Below, in pieces: positions 1 through 6,090 of a DNA stretch of 10,776 nt; the stretch's first letter is position 1, and each line of letters opens with the position of its first letter. Under the pieces are notes generated by a model. That model made no database searches. It saw nothing but the letters and a program-made list of their open reading frames with translations, and had not been told where the DNA came from. The stretch comes from UBA2272 sp034368805. GTDB lineage: Bacteria; Actinomycetota; Coriobacteriia; Anaerosomatales; Anaerosomataceae. The stretch spans positions 1-10,776 of the forward strand of contig JAXMLJ010000149.1 of the NCBI GenBank assembly GCA_034368805.1. Reading direction: 5' to 3'. The position numbers were made by a program, and so were the translations under genes.

Positions 1-712
1 AGAATCGGCGCATAGCCGGAGTCAGCGCCTGGATCGAGACCGGCAGCTCGAGATAGTCGGTCCCCGCCGGACGCTCGTACGCGCGGCGGGCGGCCGTCAG
101 GAGCGAGCCGAGGTCGTCAACCCTGCCGCTCGCGTCCTCAAGAGCCTCAGCGAACGCGGCAAAGTGGCGACCCAGGGCTGGTGCGGGCAGCGTTGCGAGC
201 GCCGCAACCACCGTCTCACGGAAGACCGCTCTGTGCGATGCGTCCGGTACGGGCACCTGGACATACGCAGCGTCCCCCGGCGCTTCGGCGAGCGGGACGC
301 GGCACACACCGACCGTCGGCGTGAGGCACGGCGTGGCCAGCTCGACGCGGCTGGCCGCATCGGTATCGACGACGACATCGATGCCGAGTGCCGGAAGCTC
401 CTCGGACAAGCGCTGGACCACGAAGTCCTTCACCCACACGCCGGGGTGGAAGAGCTCCGGCTGGTGGCCGGTCATCACGATCAAGTCGCCCGCCTCACGC
501 CGGGGGAGCACGACACCGATACGTCGCGAGTAGTCGCGCGCGGCCGCCACCGCATCCGCTCGCGCCTCCTGTCTGAGTGCGCGCATACCTGCCGGCCAGG
601 AGCGAGCCGCAGTCGCGTTCTCGCGGGCGAGTTCCGCCCACGTCTCTATCCGCGGCTCATAGAGGACTTCCCCATGCCCCCCGGGAGGGGTCTGTCGGTC
701 ATGAACGGGCAT
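1..712 (-). CDS. BshC-like protein (putative cysteine/amino-acid ligase family), 3' end beyond window
   Basis: Partial gene: 237 codons are visible from ATG 710-712 and the reading frame is still open at base 1. The start is supported by GAGGGAA (717-723), which overlaps the upstream stop codon, with only 9 bases between the genes. The most telling stretch is TGHQPELFHPGVWVKDF at residues 81-97, followed by a hydrophobic strand and an acidic VVVDTD at 113-118. This resembles the TGQQ-type nucleotide-fold motif near the start of bacillithiol synthase BshC, which adds cysteine to glucosaminyl-malate. The resemblance is judged by eye and the proteins are clearly divergent. The position directly behind a BshB1-like deacetylase and a glycosyltransferase supports a role as a ligase in a sugar-conjugate pathway. 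No signal peptide or membrane segment is seen. It could instead belong to an uncharacterised family sharing only this fold; the specific function is inferred. Confidence 0.6.
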   Translation of the reverse strand, partial: MPVHDRQTPPGGHGEVLYEPRIETWAELARENATAARSWPAGMRALRQEARADAVAAARDYSRRIGVVLPRREAGDLIVMTGHQPELFHPGVWVKDFVVQRLSEELPALGIDVVVDTDAASRVELATPCLTPTVGVCRVPLAEAPGDAAYVQVPVPDASHRAVFRETVVAALATLPAPALGRHFAAFAEALEDASGRVDDLGSLLTAARRAYERPAGTDYLELPVSIQALTPAMRRF

Positions 713-721
713 CGGGTTCCC

Positions 722-1402
722 TCATCGGAGTTCGAACACCGATGAAACGACGGGCGCCTCGAGTGCGAAGAACGGCTCCGCGGCGTCCACCCTGCCCAGA
801 GCGCCCCACATCCTGGCGGTCTGCTCCATCACGTCGACGATCCCGGCGTTGGCGACGTTATCCGCAAACTGCGAGCGATAGGCTGCGAGCGCGGTGAGTT
901 TGATGTCGAGCGTGGAGGAGATGTCCACGAGAAAGGACGGCTCACGCACAAGCCTGAGGTGCACGGCCATGTAGCGGTAGACACGCGCCGGGTAATGGGG
1001 CTCACCGTGCATGTCGGTCTTGGTCAGTTTCGCGTAGAAGCGAGCCGCTTCCGCTATCCGCGACGCCGCCAGATGGTCAGGATGCGCGTCCTCGGGATAC
1101 GGCACGAACAGCGTCGAAGGACGCTCCTCCCGCAGCACCTGCGCAAGCGCCATGCGGGCCTCCACGCTGTCGAAGAGGTAGCGGTTGGGCAGGTCGAGTG
1201 TCAGACGGCGACAGCCGAGCGCGGCCGCCGCTTCAGCCGCCTCGGCCATCCGGCGCTCGTGGGTTCCGTAAGGCGTCGGCTCGCCGTCCGTCAGGTCGAC
1301 GATCAGAACGTCGGCGCCACCCGCGACCATCGTCGCCACCGTGCCGCCCATCCCGATCTCGACATCGTCGGGGTGCGCCCCGACGCATACCGCGTCAGCC
1401 AT
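722..1402 (-). CDS. PIG-L/LmbE family N-acetylglucosaminyl deacetylase, BshB1-like
   Basis: A 226-residue zinc-dependent deacetylase, a normal length for the family. The metal motif AHPDD is at residues 9-13, followed by VEIGMGGT, and the second motif HPDH is at 107-110. Likely zinc ligands are H10, D13 and H110, and D12 is the likely general base. The DLTDGEPTPYGT stretch (36-47), the following LGCRRLTLDLPNR region and the ISSTLDIKLTALAAYRSQF region near 161-179 look like the bacillithiol deacetylase BshB1 subgroup, which removes acetyl from GlcNAc-malate. Relatives act on mycothiol precursors or on GlcNAc-PI. The protein looks cytoplasmic. The start ATG 1400-1402 overlaps the end of the glycosyltransferase gene by 8 bases, so translation is probably coupled, and the next gene begins 9 bases after the stop. 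The family call is firm; the substrate is inferred from neighbours. Confidence 0.88.
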   Translation of the reverse strand: MADAVCVGAHPDDVEIGMGGTVATMVAGGADVLIVDLTDGEPTPYGTHERRMAEAAEAAAALGCRRLTLDLPNRYLFDSVEARMALAQVLREERPSTLFVPYPEDAHPDHLAASRIAEAARFYAKLTKTDMHGEPHYPARVYRYMAVHLRLVREPSFLVDISSTLDIKLTALAAYRSQFADNVANAGIVDVMEQTARMWGALGRVDAAEPFFALEAPVVSSVFELR

Positions 1403-2111
1403 CGTCCCGCCCTCTGTTCAACGCTCGCTCCCATACGCGCAGATAGTACCCATGACGGCGCTCGGGATCGTCGAGGTCGGCGCCGAACGACCGGTCACCG
1501 TCAAAGTAGATCCGGGCAACGGGACGCTCGATGACGCACAGCCCCGCCCAGTGCGCCTCGGCCCACACCTCCAGAGGAAGCGCGTACCCCGGCTCCGTAA
1601 GCGTCATCGCGCGGATCGCACTCGCGCGATACGCCTTGAAACCACAGAACGCGTCGGTGATGGCCCAGCCGGTCACGGCATTGATCGAGGCGGTCACACG
1701 ACGATTCACGTCCTGGCGCTCCGGCGGCGCCGTGCCGACCGCGGGACTCTCCGGCAGGTACCGGCTGCCCGAGGCGATGTCGCACGATTCGAGCGCCGCC
1801 AGAAACTCGGGTATGTGCTCGGGCTCGTGCTGGCCGTCGCAGTCCATTGTGACGATCGCCTCCGCGCCGGAGTCCAGGGCGCGCGCGAAGCCGTCGATCA
1901 GCGAACGTCCGTATCCGAGGTTCTCTCGGTGGCTGACGACCGTGACATCGTCGCGGCGGGCCAGCAGACGGCGTGTTCCATCGGTCGATCCGTCATCAAC
2001 GACGATCACGCCGCCCGTATGGACCCTTCGCACGGCGTCGAGCACCCCGGAAAGCGGGGCGGCCTCGTTGTAGACGGGAAGAACGACCGCACTTCCGGTG
2101 AGCAGGGTCAC
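1395..2111 (-). CDS. Family 2 glycosyltransferase (dolichol-phosphate-mannose-synthase-like), soluble
   Basis: 238 residues from a GTG start at 2109-2111. The GTG directly abuts the TAG stop of the OsmC gene, and a GGCGGAG lies just upstream inside that gene. GT-A fold motifs are clear: VVLPVYNE at 9-16, VVDDGSTDGT at 37-46, the metal-binding DCDGQH at 90-95, and DAFCGFKAY at 153-161. This pattern is typical of the dolichyl- or polyprenyl-phosphate sugar transferase branch of GT2, but there is no C-terminal transmembrane segment, so it may be a soluble enzyme acting on a small acceptor. Within the operon it would supply the glycosyl-transfer step before the PIG-L deacetylase. Known thiol pathways use GT4 enzymes (BshA, MshA) for that step, so a GT2 here would be a different solution. 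Alternatives are a cell-wall or lipid sugar transferase. The family is certain; donor and acceptor are unknown. Confidence 0.88.
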   Translation of the reverse strand: MTLLTGSAVVLPVYNEAAPLSGVLDAVRRVHTGGVIVVDDGSTDGTRRLLARRDDVTVVSHRENLGYGRSLIDGFARALDSGAEAIVTMDCDGQHEPEHIPEFLAALESCDIASGSRYLPESPAVGTAPPERQDVNRRVTASINAVTGWAITDAFCGFKAYRASAIRAMTLTEPGYALPLEVWAEAHWAGLCVIERPVARIYFDGDRSFGADLDDPERRHGYYLRVWERALNRGRDDG

Positions 2112-2540
2112 CTAACACTCCGCCTCAAGGACGCGATAACTCGTGACGACCTCGACATCGGAGCCGAACATGCCCTTGACCGAGCAGTACTTCTCCTCGG
2201 AGAGCTCGATCGCACGCGCCACGGCCTCCGGCTTCACGCCGATGCCGGTGATAACGTACTCGACCTCGATGCGCGTGTAGATCTTGGGATACTCGTCGGT
2301 TCGTTGCGTACCCGTGACGACCAAGTCGAAGTCGGTGACCTTCTGCCGCTTCTTCTCCAAGATCGAGATGACATCCATTCCCGTGCACCCGGCCATCCCG
2401 TAGAGCACGAGTTCCACCGGCCGCACGCCGCTCCCGTCGCCCTTGTACCCGGCGCTGGCGTCCATGACGATCCCGTGACCCGCCTCATCCCAGGCGACGA
2501 ACCGTCGTTTGCCGTTCCACTTCACGCGTACGATGTCCAT
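2112..2540 (-). CDS. OsmC family protein (thiol peroxidase-like, YhfA type)
   Basis: A 142-residue OsmC-fold protein. Two conserved cysteines are in the expected contexts: C52 in AGCTGMDVISILEKKRQ and C119 in SEEKYCSVKGMF. In characterised OsmC and Ohr proteins this pair reduces organic hydroperoxides using a dithiol partner. The YhfA-like subgroup recognised here has less certain substrates, so peroxidase activity is inferred. The protein also ends in a cysteine (C142). The start ATG 2538-2540 has an excellent GGAGG (2546-2550) 5 bases upstream. It is the first gene of the minus-strand operon and is followed without a gap by the glycosyltransferase gene. A thiol-dependent protein leading an operon with BshB/BshC-like genes is suggestive of low-molecular-weight thiol metabolism. 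No signal peptide is present. Confidence 0.9.
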   Translation of the reverse strand: MDIVRVKWNGKRRFVAWDEAGHGIVMDASAGYKGDGSGVRPVELVLYGMAGCTGMDVISILEKKRQKVTDFDLVVTGTQRTDEYPKIYTRIEVEYVITGIGVKPEAVARAIELSEEKYCSVKGMFGSDVEVVTSYRVLEAEC

Positions 2541-2558
2541 GGGTGCCTCCTCACGACT

Positions 2559-2584
2559 CGGGCGAGGCCCGAAAGCCCCGCCCG
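2559..2584 (-). terminator. Hairpin between pilT and the OsmC operon, possible weak terminator
   Basis: A 10-bp stem (2559-2568 with 2575-2584), GC-rich with one A/C mismatch and a six-base loop (CCGAAA). It lies in the 68-base gap after the pilT stop and before the OsmC start. There is no T-tract after it on the minus strand, so it may be a partial terminator, a Rho-dependent or RNA-processing site, or may only separate transcript levels. Confidence 0.35.
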
Positions 2585-2608
2585 TCAGGTCCGAACGCCC
2601 GCGCCGGG

Positions 2609-3799
2609 TCAGATCTTGCGGCCGAGCATCTGCGCGAGTTCACGCGGCTCCTTGGCCTTCTGCATGGCCTCCTCGTACGTGACCTTGCCGGCCTGGAGCA
2701 GTGACTTCAGGTGCTGGTCGAGTGTCTGCATACCCATCGATGCACCGCCCTGGATGATCGTGGCCATCTGATGGGTCTTACCCTCCCGGATGAGGTTGCC
2801 GATGGCGGGGATGCCGAGCATGATCTCCATTGCCATGACGCGGCTGCGTCCGTCTGTCGATCTGAGTAGCGTCTGCGACAGGACGCCCTCCAGCGTCGTG
2901 GAGAGCTGCATGCGGACCTGCTGCTGCTGGTGGGGCGGGAACACATCGATGATGCGGTCTACGGTCTCAGGGCCGCCCGTCGTGTGGAGCGTCGCAAGCA
3001 CCAGGTGACCAGTCTCGGCCGCCGTCAGCGCCGCCGATATGGTCTCCAGATCACGCATCTCACCGACCAGGATGACGTCGGGGTCCTGCCTCAAGACACG
3101 CTTCAGGGCCGCAGTGAACGAGTGTGTGTCCTCGCCGACTTCCCGCTGGTTGACGTACGCGCGCTTGTTCTTGTGCATGAACTCGATCGGGTCCTCCATC
3201 GTGATGATGTGGACCGGCCGCGTCGAGTTGATGTGGTCGATCATGGCCGCAAGCGTGGTCGACTTACCCGACCCTGTCGGGCCCGTGACGAGCACCATCC
3301 CTCGCGGCCGCTCCGCGAGGAACTTGCAGACCCGCGGAAGGCCGAGCTCCTCAAGCGTGGGGATCTTGAGCGGGATGACGCGGAAGACCGCTCCCATCGA
3401 GTTGCGCTGCTGGAAGACGTTCGTGCGGAACCGTGACAGGCCCGGGATGCTGTAGGCGAAGTCGAGCTCGAGCTCGGTCTCAAAGCGACGCCGCTGCTCT
3501 TCGGAGAGCAGCGATAGCAGCATCTCCTGCGTGTCGCGCGGCGTCAGCACCTTCACGCTCTCTACCGCAGCGATCTCGCCGCGAAGGCGGATGCCGGGAG
3601 GACTGCCGACGGTGATGTGCAAGTCCGACCCACCCAGGTCGATCATCATGCGCAGAAGATCGTCGATGTGAGGGATATCGCTACCCGGCGCCGGCGCACC
3701 GGGGATTGCGGCCGGCGTGCTGGCTGACGACGTCGTGACGACTTGCGCGGCACCGTAACCCTCGGGCGCCGCCTGTGGGGCGCCATAGCCGGCCGCCAT
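2609..3799 (-). CDS. pilT: Type IV pilus retraction ATPase PilT (probably C-terminal part of a receiver-PilT fusion)
   Basis: 396 residues from the first in-frame ATG. The secretion-ATPase domain is complete: Walker A GPTGSGKST (173-181), Asp box ITMEDPIEF (199-207), Walker B DPDVILVGEMRD (239-250) and His box GHLVLATLHT (264-273). The PilT hallmark AIRNLIRE appears as AIGNLIRE (332-339), and GMQTLDQHL follows at 356-364. The protein is a cytoplasmic hexameric motor that depolymerises pilin and powers twitching or pilus retraction. The first 45 residues form a Pro/Ala/Gly-rich linker with GYGAP-type repeats, not a PilT element. There is no ribosome binding site before ATG 3797-3799, and the frame stays open upstream. 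The receiver-domain frame upstream ends in the same style of linker, so the real gene probably starts at 4335 and is broken by one base at 3835-3839. No other pilus genes are in the window. Confidence 0.93.
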   Translation of the reverse strand: MAAGYGAPQAAPEGYGAAQVVTTSSASTPAAIPGAPAPGSDIPHIDDLLRMMIDLGGSDLHITVGSPPGIRLRGEIAAVESVKVLTPRDTQEMLLSLLSEEQRRRFETELELDFAYSIPGLSRFRTNVFQQRNSMGAVFRVIPLKIPTLEELGLPRVCKFLAERPRGMVLVTGPTGSGKSTTLAAMIDHINSTRPVHIITMEDPIEFMHKNKRAYVNQREVGEDTHSFTAALKRVLRQDPDVILVGEMRDLETISAALTAAETGHLVLATLHTTGGPETVDRIIDVFPPHQQQQVRMQLSTTLEGVLSQTLLRSTDGRSRVMAMEIMLGIPAIGNLIREGKTHQMATIIQGGASMGMQTLDQHLKSLLQAGKVTYEEAMQKAKEPRELAQMLGRKI

Positions 3800-4335
3800 C
3801 GGCTGCGACGACGTGTCGTCTTCCGGCGCGGGCCGGGGGCACCGTAGTCTCCCGCTACCGGAGCGACGGGCGGAGCCGCCTCCGGCGCCGGCACTGGCGG
3901 CACGGGCGACGCCGGGCTACCGGGATCGACCGTCGCCGGTGACCCGGGACCGTCCACTGTCGCCGACATCGCTCCGGCAAGCTTCTGCGCGAGCGCCTCC
4001 ACATCAGTCGCTGCCGACAGATGCGCCGCAGCGCCCGCCTGCCGTGCCTTGAGGGCGCTAGCCTCCGTCGGATCGGCAACAACGATAAGGACAGGGATGT
4101 CGGCGAGATCCTCGTCCGCCTTCATCTCGGTGGTGAACGAATACCCGTCCATGCCTACCAGATCGCCATCCACGAGGACCGCGCCCGGCCGGGTCTGCTT
4201 CGCGATACCGAGGGCGCGCGGGCCCGATACAGCACCCAGTGTCTCCACCCCGGGCATCACCGCGGCAAGAGCTACGCGCATCCGCTCGACGAAGGCCGCA
4301 TCGTCGTGAACGATCAGAACCCGTGTTTCAGCCAC
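3646..4335 (-). CDS. Receiver (REC) domain plus linker, N-terminal part of a frame-broken REC-PilT gene
   Basis: The start is taken as GTG 4333-4335, because GGGAGG (4345-4350) lies 9 bases upstream; a further upstream ATG at 4372-4374 would precede this site. Residues 4-120 form a CheY-like domain: acidic pair D11-D12, strand AVLVD with putative phospho-acceptor D56, and the turn VGMDG (60-64). The usual Thr/Ser after strand 4 is Val (IVVAD) and the usual Lys after strand 5 is absent (AHLSAATD), so phosphorylation-driven switching may be lost or altered. A Pro/Ala/Gly linker follows and ends in GDYGAPGP. From there the frame turns Arg-rich and runs about 150 bases into the pilT coding region to a stop at 3646; this tail looks like out-of-frame translation. 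The functional product is probably REC-linker-PilT of about 575 residues. Whether the break is a sequencing error, a true mutation or a programmed shift cannot be told here. Confidence 0.72.
   Translation of the reverse strand: MAETRVLIVHDDAAFVERMRVALAAVMPGVETLGAVSGPRALGIAKQTRPGAVLVDGDLVGMDGYSFTTEMKADEDLADIPVLIVVADPTEASALKARQAGAAAHLSAATDVEALAQKLAGAMSATVDGPGSPATVDPGSPASPVPPVPAPEAAPPVAPVAGDYGAPGPRRKTTRRRSRWRPAMAPHRRRPRVTVPRKSSRRRQPARRPQSPVRRRRVAISLTSTIFCA
3835..3839 (-). other. Homopolymer (C5 on coding strand) at the REC/PilT frame break
   Basis: On the coding strand the sequence reads GGTGCCCCCGGCCC. In the receiver frame this gives YGAPGPRRK, turning Arg-rich. Adding one C, or slipping back one base on the C-run, gives YGAPRPAPEDDTSSQPMAAG, which joins the PilT frame with no stop codon. 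Linkers of the same YGAP style lie on both sides of the break. This is the most economical site for a one-base deletion or a -1 ribosomal slip. Confidence 0.6.
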
Positions 4336-4457
4336 CCTACACGACCTCCCCGCCCGGCCACGTCGGCCACTCAAGACTCAACAACGACCCGGCGCCACAA
4401 GAAGTGCCGACCCGGTATCTGTACCCCCTCAGTAAAGCACCTGGCAGCCGCGGCCGC

Positions 4458-4463
4458 TATGAT
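4458..4463 (+). promoter_or_regulatory. Candidate -10 element for the RlmD-like gene
   Basis: TATGAT lies 27 bases before the GTG start at 4491, which would give a leader of about 20 bases carrying GAGAGGA (4478-4484). No convincing -35 element is found at normal spacing, so this is a weak call. The 155-base divergent region 4336-4490 holds nothing else I can identify apart from the two ribosome binding sites. Confidence 0.3.
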
Positions 4464-4490
4464 GGCTGCGAACCACAGAGAGGACCGATC

Positions 4491-5795
4491 GTGGAGCATG
4501 CACGCGTGACCATACAGAGCCTAGCACACGGCGGCGACGGCGTGGCCCGGCTCGAAGACGGCCGGACGGTCTTCGTCCGCCTGACATGCCCGGGTGATGA
4601 CGCGACCATCGAGGTCACCGAGTCGCACGACCGGTGGGCGCGCGGCGAACTCCTGACGCTCCACGTACCTTCACCCGATCGCGTAGAGCCCCAGTGCCCG
4701 TACTTCGGCACCTGCGGCGGGTGTCAGTGGCAGCACGTCTCCTACGAGCGGCAGCTGGATGCCAAGCACTCCAGCGTGGTGGAGAACCTACGGCGGATCG
4801 GTGGCATCGCCGAGCCCGATGTCGAGCCAGTCATACCTTCATCAGACGTCTACGGCTACCGCAACAAGATCGAACTATCGGTCAGCGCGGGTCCGCGCGG
4901 ACCGGTCTTCGGCGTCATGCGTGCGGGGAGCACCGACGTCCTGCCGATCGATGAGTGTCGCCTCCTTCCTCCCCGCTCGCGGCGCCTGCCAAAGGCGCTC
5001 TCCGGCGCTCTGCGATTCGTCGCGTCTCGGGGGGCGCTCGACATCCAGCGCGTCGCCCTGCGCGTCTCCTCGACCGGCGAGGTCTCCGTAGACCTCTGGA
5101 CCGGACCCGGTCCGTTCCCGCGAGCGGCCGTCGCCCGCGTGGTGGCCGAGTCGACCGGCGCAGCGACAGTCACGCGGGTCGTCTTCCGGGGTGCGCTCGA
5201 GCGTCGCGACGTCTCGCAAGTCGAAGTCCTGGCTGGCCGGGGTGCATGGTCCGAGAAGATCGACGGCGATCGCTACCTCATTTCGGCGCCCTCATTCTTC
5301 CAGGTCAACACCGCCACAGCGAGTCGGCTACGCACCCGGGCACTCGAGATGCTGGCCGCCGACGGAACGATGCGGATCGGCGACCTGTACGCGGGCGCGG
5401 GGACGTTCACGTTACCGATCGCCCGGACCGCGGGAGAGGTCGTCGCCGTAGAAGGCTCGCGCCACGCCCTGGCGGACCTGCGGAGGAATCTCGACCGGGC
5501 GGGCCTGTGGGCAGATATCGTACCCGGCGACGCCGCGCACGCGCTTGCCGACCTCGGCCACCTCGACGCAGCGCTGATCGACCCACCGCGCTCGGGACTC
5601 GCAGACAGCGCGATGCGGGCGCTCGGAAGCGCCCGCATCGATCGTATCGTGTACGTGTCCTGTGACCCTGCGACCCTCGCACGGGATGTGAAACGGCTCG
5701 CCGCCGCGGGATACGTTGGCACGCGCTTCGCGCCGGTCGACCTGTTCCCACAGACCTACCACATCGAGACGGTCGCACTGCTGGAACTCGGCTAG
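4491..5795 (+). CDS. rlmD: 23S rRNA (uracil-C5)-methyltransferase, RlmD/RlmCD type, with Fe-S cluster and TRAM domain
   Basis: 434 residues from GTG 4491, chosen because GAGAGGA (4478-4484) sits 6 bases upstream; an open frame extends further left but lacks these signals and overlaps the divergent gene. An N-terminal TRAM RNA-binding domain spans about residues 1-62. Four cysteines fit the RumA [4Fe-4S] site: C69, C75, C78 and C156. The SAM-dependent domain has FFQVN (269-273), DLYAGAGTFTLPIA (298-311) and DPPRSG (364-369). The nucleophile is C391 in YVSCDPATLARD and the general base is E426 in HIETVALL. The enzyme forms m5U in RNA through a covalent intermediate. The Fe-S cysteines favour RlmD or RlmCD over TrmA, but the exact uridine (position 747, position 1939, or both) cannot be read from sequence. 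The gene stands alone on this strand; its stop overlaps the convergent cytochrome b5-like gene. Confidence 0.9.
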   Translation: MEHARVTIQSLAHGGDGVARLEDGRTVFVRLTCPGDDATIEVTESHDRWARGELLTLHVPSPDRVEPQCPYFGTCGGCQWQHVSYERQLDAKHSSVVENLRRIGGIAEPDVEPVIPSSDVYGYRNKIELSVSAGPRGPVFGVMRAGSTDVLPIDECRLLPPRSRRLPKALSGALRFVASRGALDIQRVALRVSSTGEVSVDLWTGPGPFPRAAVARVVAESTGAATVTRVVFRGALERRDVSQVEVLAGRGAWSEKIDGDRYLISAPSFFQVNTATASRLRTRALEMLAADGTMRIGDLYAGAGTFTLPIARTAGEVVAVEGSRHALADLRRNLDRAGLWADIVPGDAAHALADLGHLDAALIDPPRSGLADSAMRALGSARIDRIVYVSCDPATLARDVKRLAAAGYVGTRFAPVDLFPQTYHIETVALLELG

Positions 5796-6019
5796 ACAAG
5801 CACTCCGACCTTGGGAAAATCAACGATGTGGACATCGTGCGGCGCATCGTCGTGCGCCGCGGTCAGATCCCCACCGGCCTGGTGCATGCCTTCGTGGTCG
5901 CCATCGGACCACATGTCGCTCCCGGACACGTCGTAGACCGCGCCTTCGTACGCGACGTATGCCGCACGACCCTCCTGCCCGTCGAACTGCTTCAGATCGT
6001 CGAGTGTGAACTCCTTCAT
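5792..6019 (-). CDS. Small cytochrome b5-like heme-binding domain protein
   Basis: 75 residues from ATG 6017-6019, which is preceded by AGGAGG (6025-6030) at 5 bases; an in-frame ATG farther upstream lacks a ribosome binding site. The whole protein is one cytochrome b5-like heme/steroid-binding domain: KEFTLDDLKQFDG at 2-14, then AYVAYEGAVYDVSGSDMW, then the histidine-rich DHEGMHQAGGDLT, and APHDVH before a final FPKVG. The His residues in HEGMH and APHDVH are the candidate axial heme ligands. There is no signal peptide or anchor, so it is probably a cytoplasmic electron carrier or heme-binding protein. Stand-alone domains of this kind are known in anaerobic bacteria, mostly without an assigned function. 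It lies 71 bases downstream of the Crp-family gene and may be co-transcribed with it. Its TAG stop overlaps the convergent methyltransferase stop by four bases. Confidence 0.85.
   Translation of the reverse strand: MKEFTLDDLKQFDGQEGRAAYVAYEGAVYDVSGSDMWSDGDHEGMHQAGGDLTAAHDDAPHDVHIVDFPKVGVLV
5839..5860 (+). terminator. Hairpin just after rlmD stop, inside the convergent gene
   Basis: A perfect 8-bp stem (5839-5846 with 5853-5860) with the loop TCGTCG, plus a T-G wobble at its base. It directly follows a shorter CGATGT/ACATCG inverted repeat (5824-5837). It lies 44 bases beyond the methyltransferase stop and could slow or end its transcript. There is no T-tract, and the region also codes for the cytochrome b5-like protein on the other strand, so codon constraint may explain it. 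Confidence 0.25.
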
Positions 6020-6037
6020 GGACGCCTCCTGCCCGAA

Positions 6038-6070
6038 TCGGTGTGTTGCGCTTGTAGATACCCACACCGA
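6038..6070. repeat. 8-bp inverted repeat upstream of the cytochrome b5-like gene
   Basis: TCGGTGTG (6038-6045) is mirrored exactly by CACACCGA (6063-6070), with 17 bases between them. It lies in the 71-base gap between the Crp-family stop and the cytochrome b5-like ribosome binding site. It could be an operator or an mRNA hairpin; no promoter match is clear next to it. Confidence 0.4.
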
Positions 6071-6090
6071 ACGTGCCGCCACCCCGATCG

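Noticed and set aside
1341..2771. Long plus-strand open frame (476 codons) opposite the glycosyltransferase and OsmC genes
   Set aside because: It is antisense to two genes with clear family motifs, has no recognisable domain and shows the Arg/His/Asp-rich composition typical of antisense frames in high-GC DNA.
3646..3834. Arg-rich C-terminal tail of the receiver frame as a genuine DNA- or RNA-binding tail
   Set aside because: It overlaps the PilT coding region out of frame, and its composition changes abruptly at the homopolymer, which fits a frameshift artefact better.
4239..4490. N-terminal extension of the methyltransferase frame
   Set aside because: It overlaps the divergent receiver gene and lacks a ribosome binding site, whereas GTG 4491 has GAGAGGA and begins the TRAM domain as expected.
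6020..6082. N-terminal extension of the cytochrome b5-like protein to an upstream ATG at 6080-6082
   Set aside because: ATG 6017-6019 has a strong AGGAGG and the extension adds no domain or signal peptide; the stretch also holds the inverted repeat.
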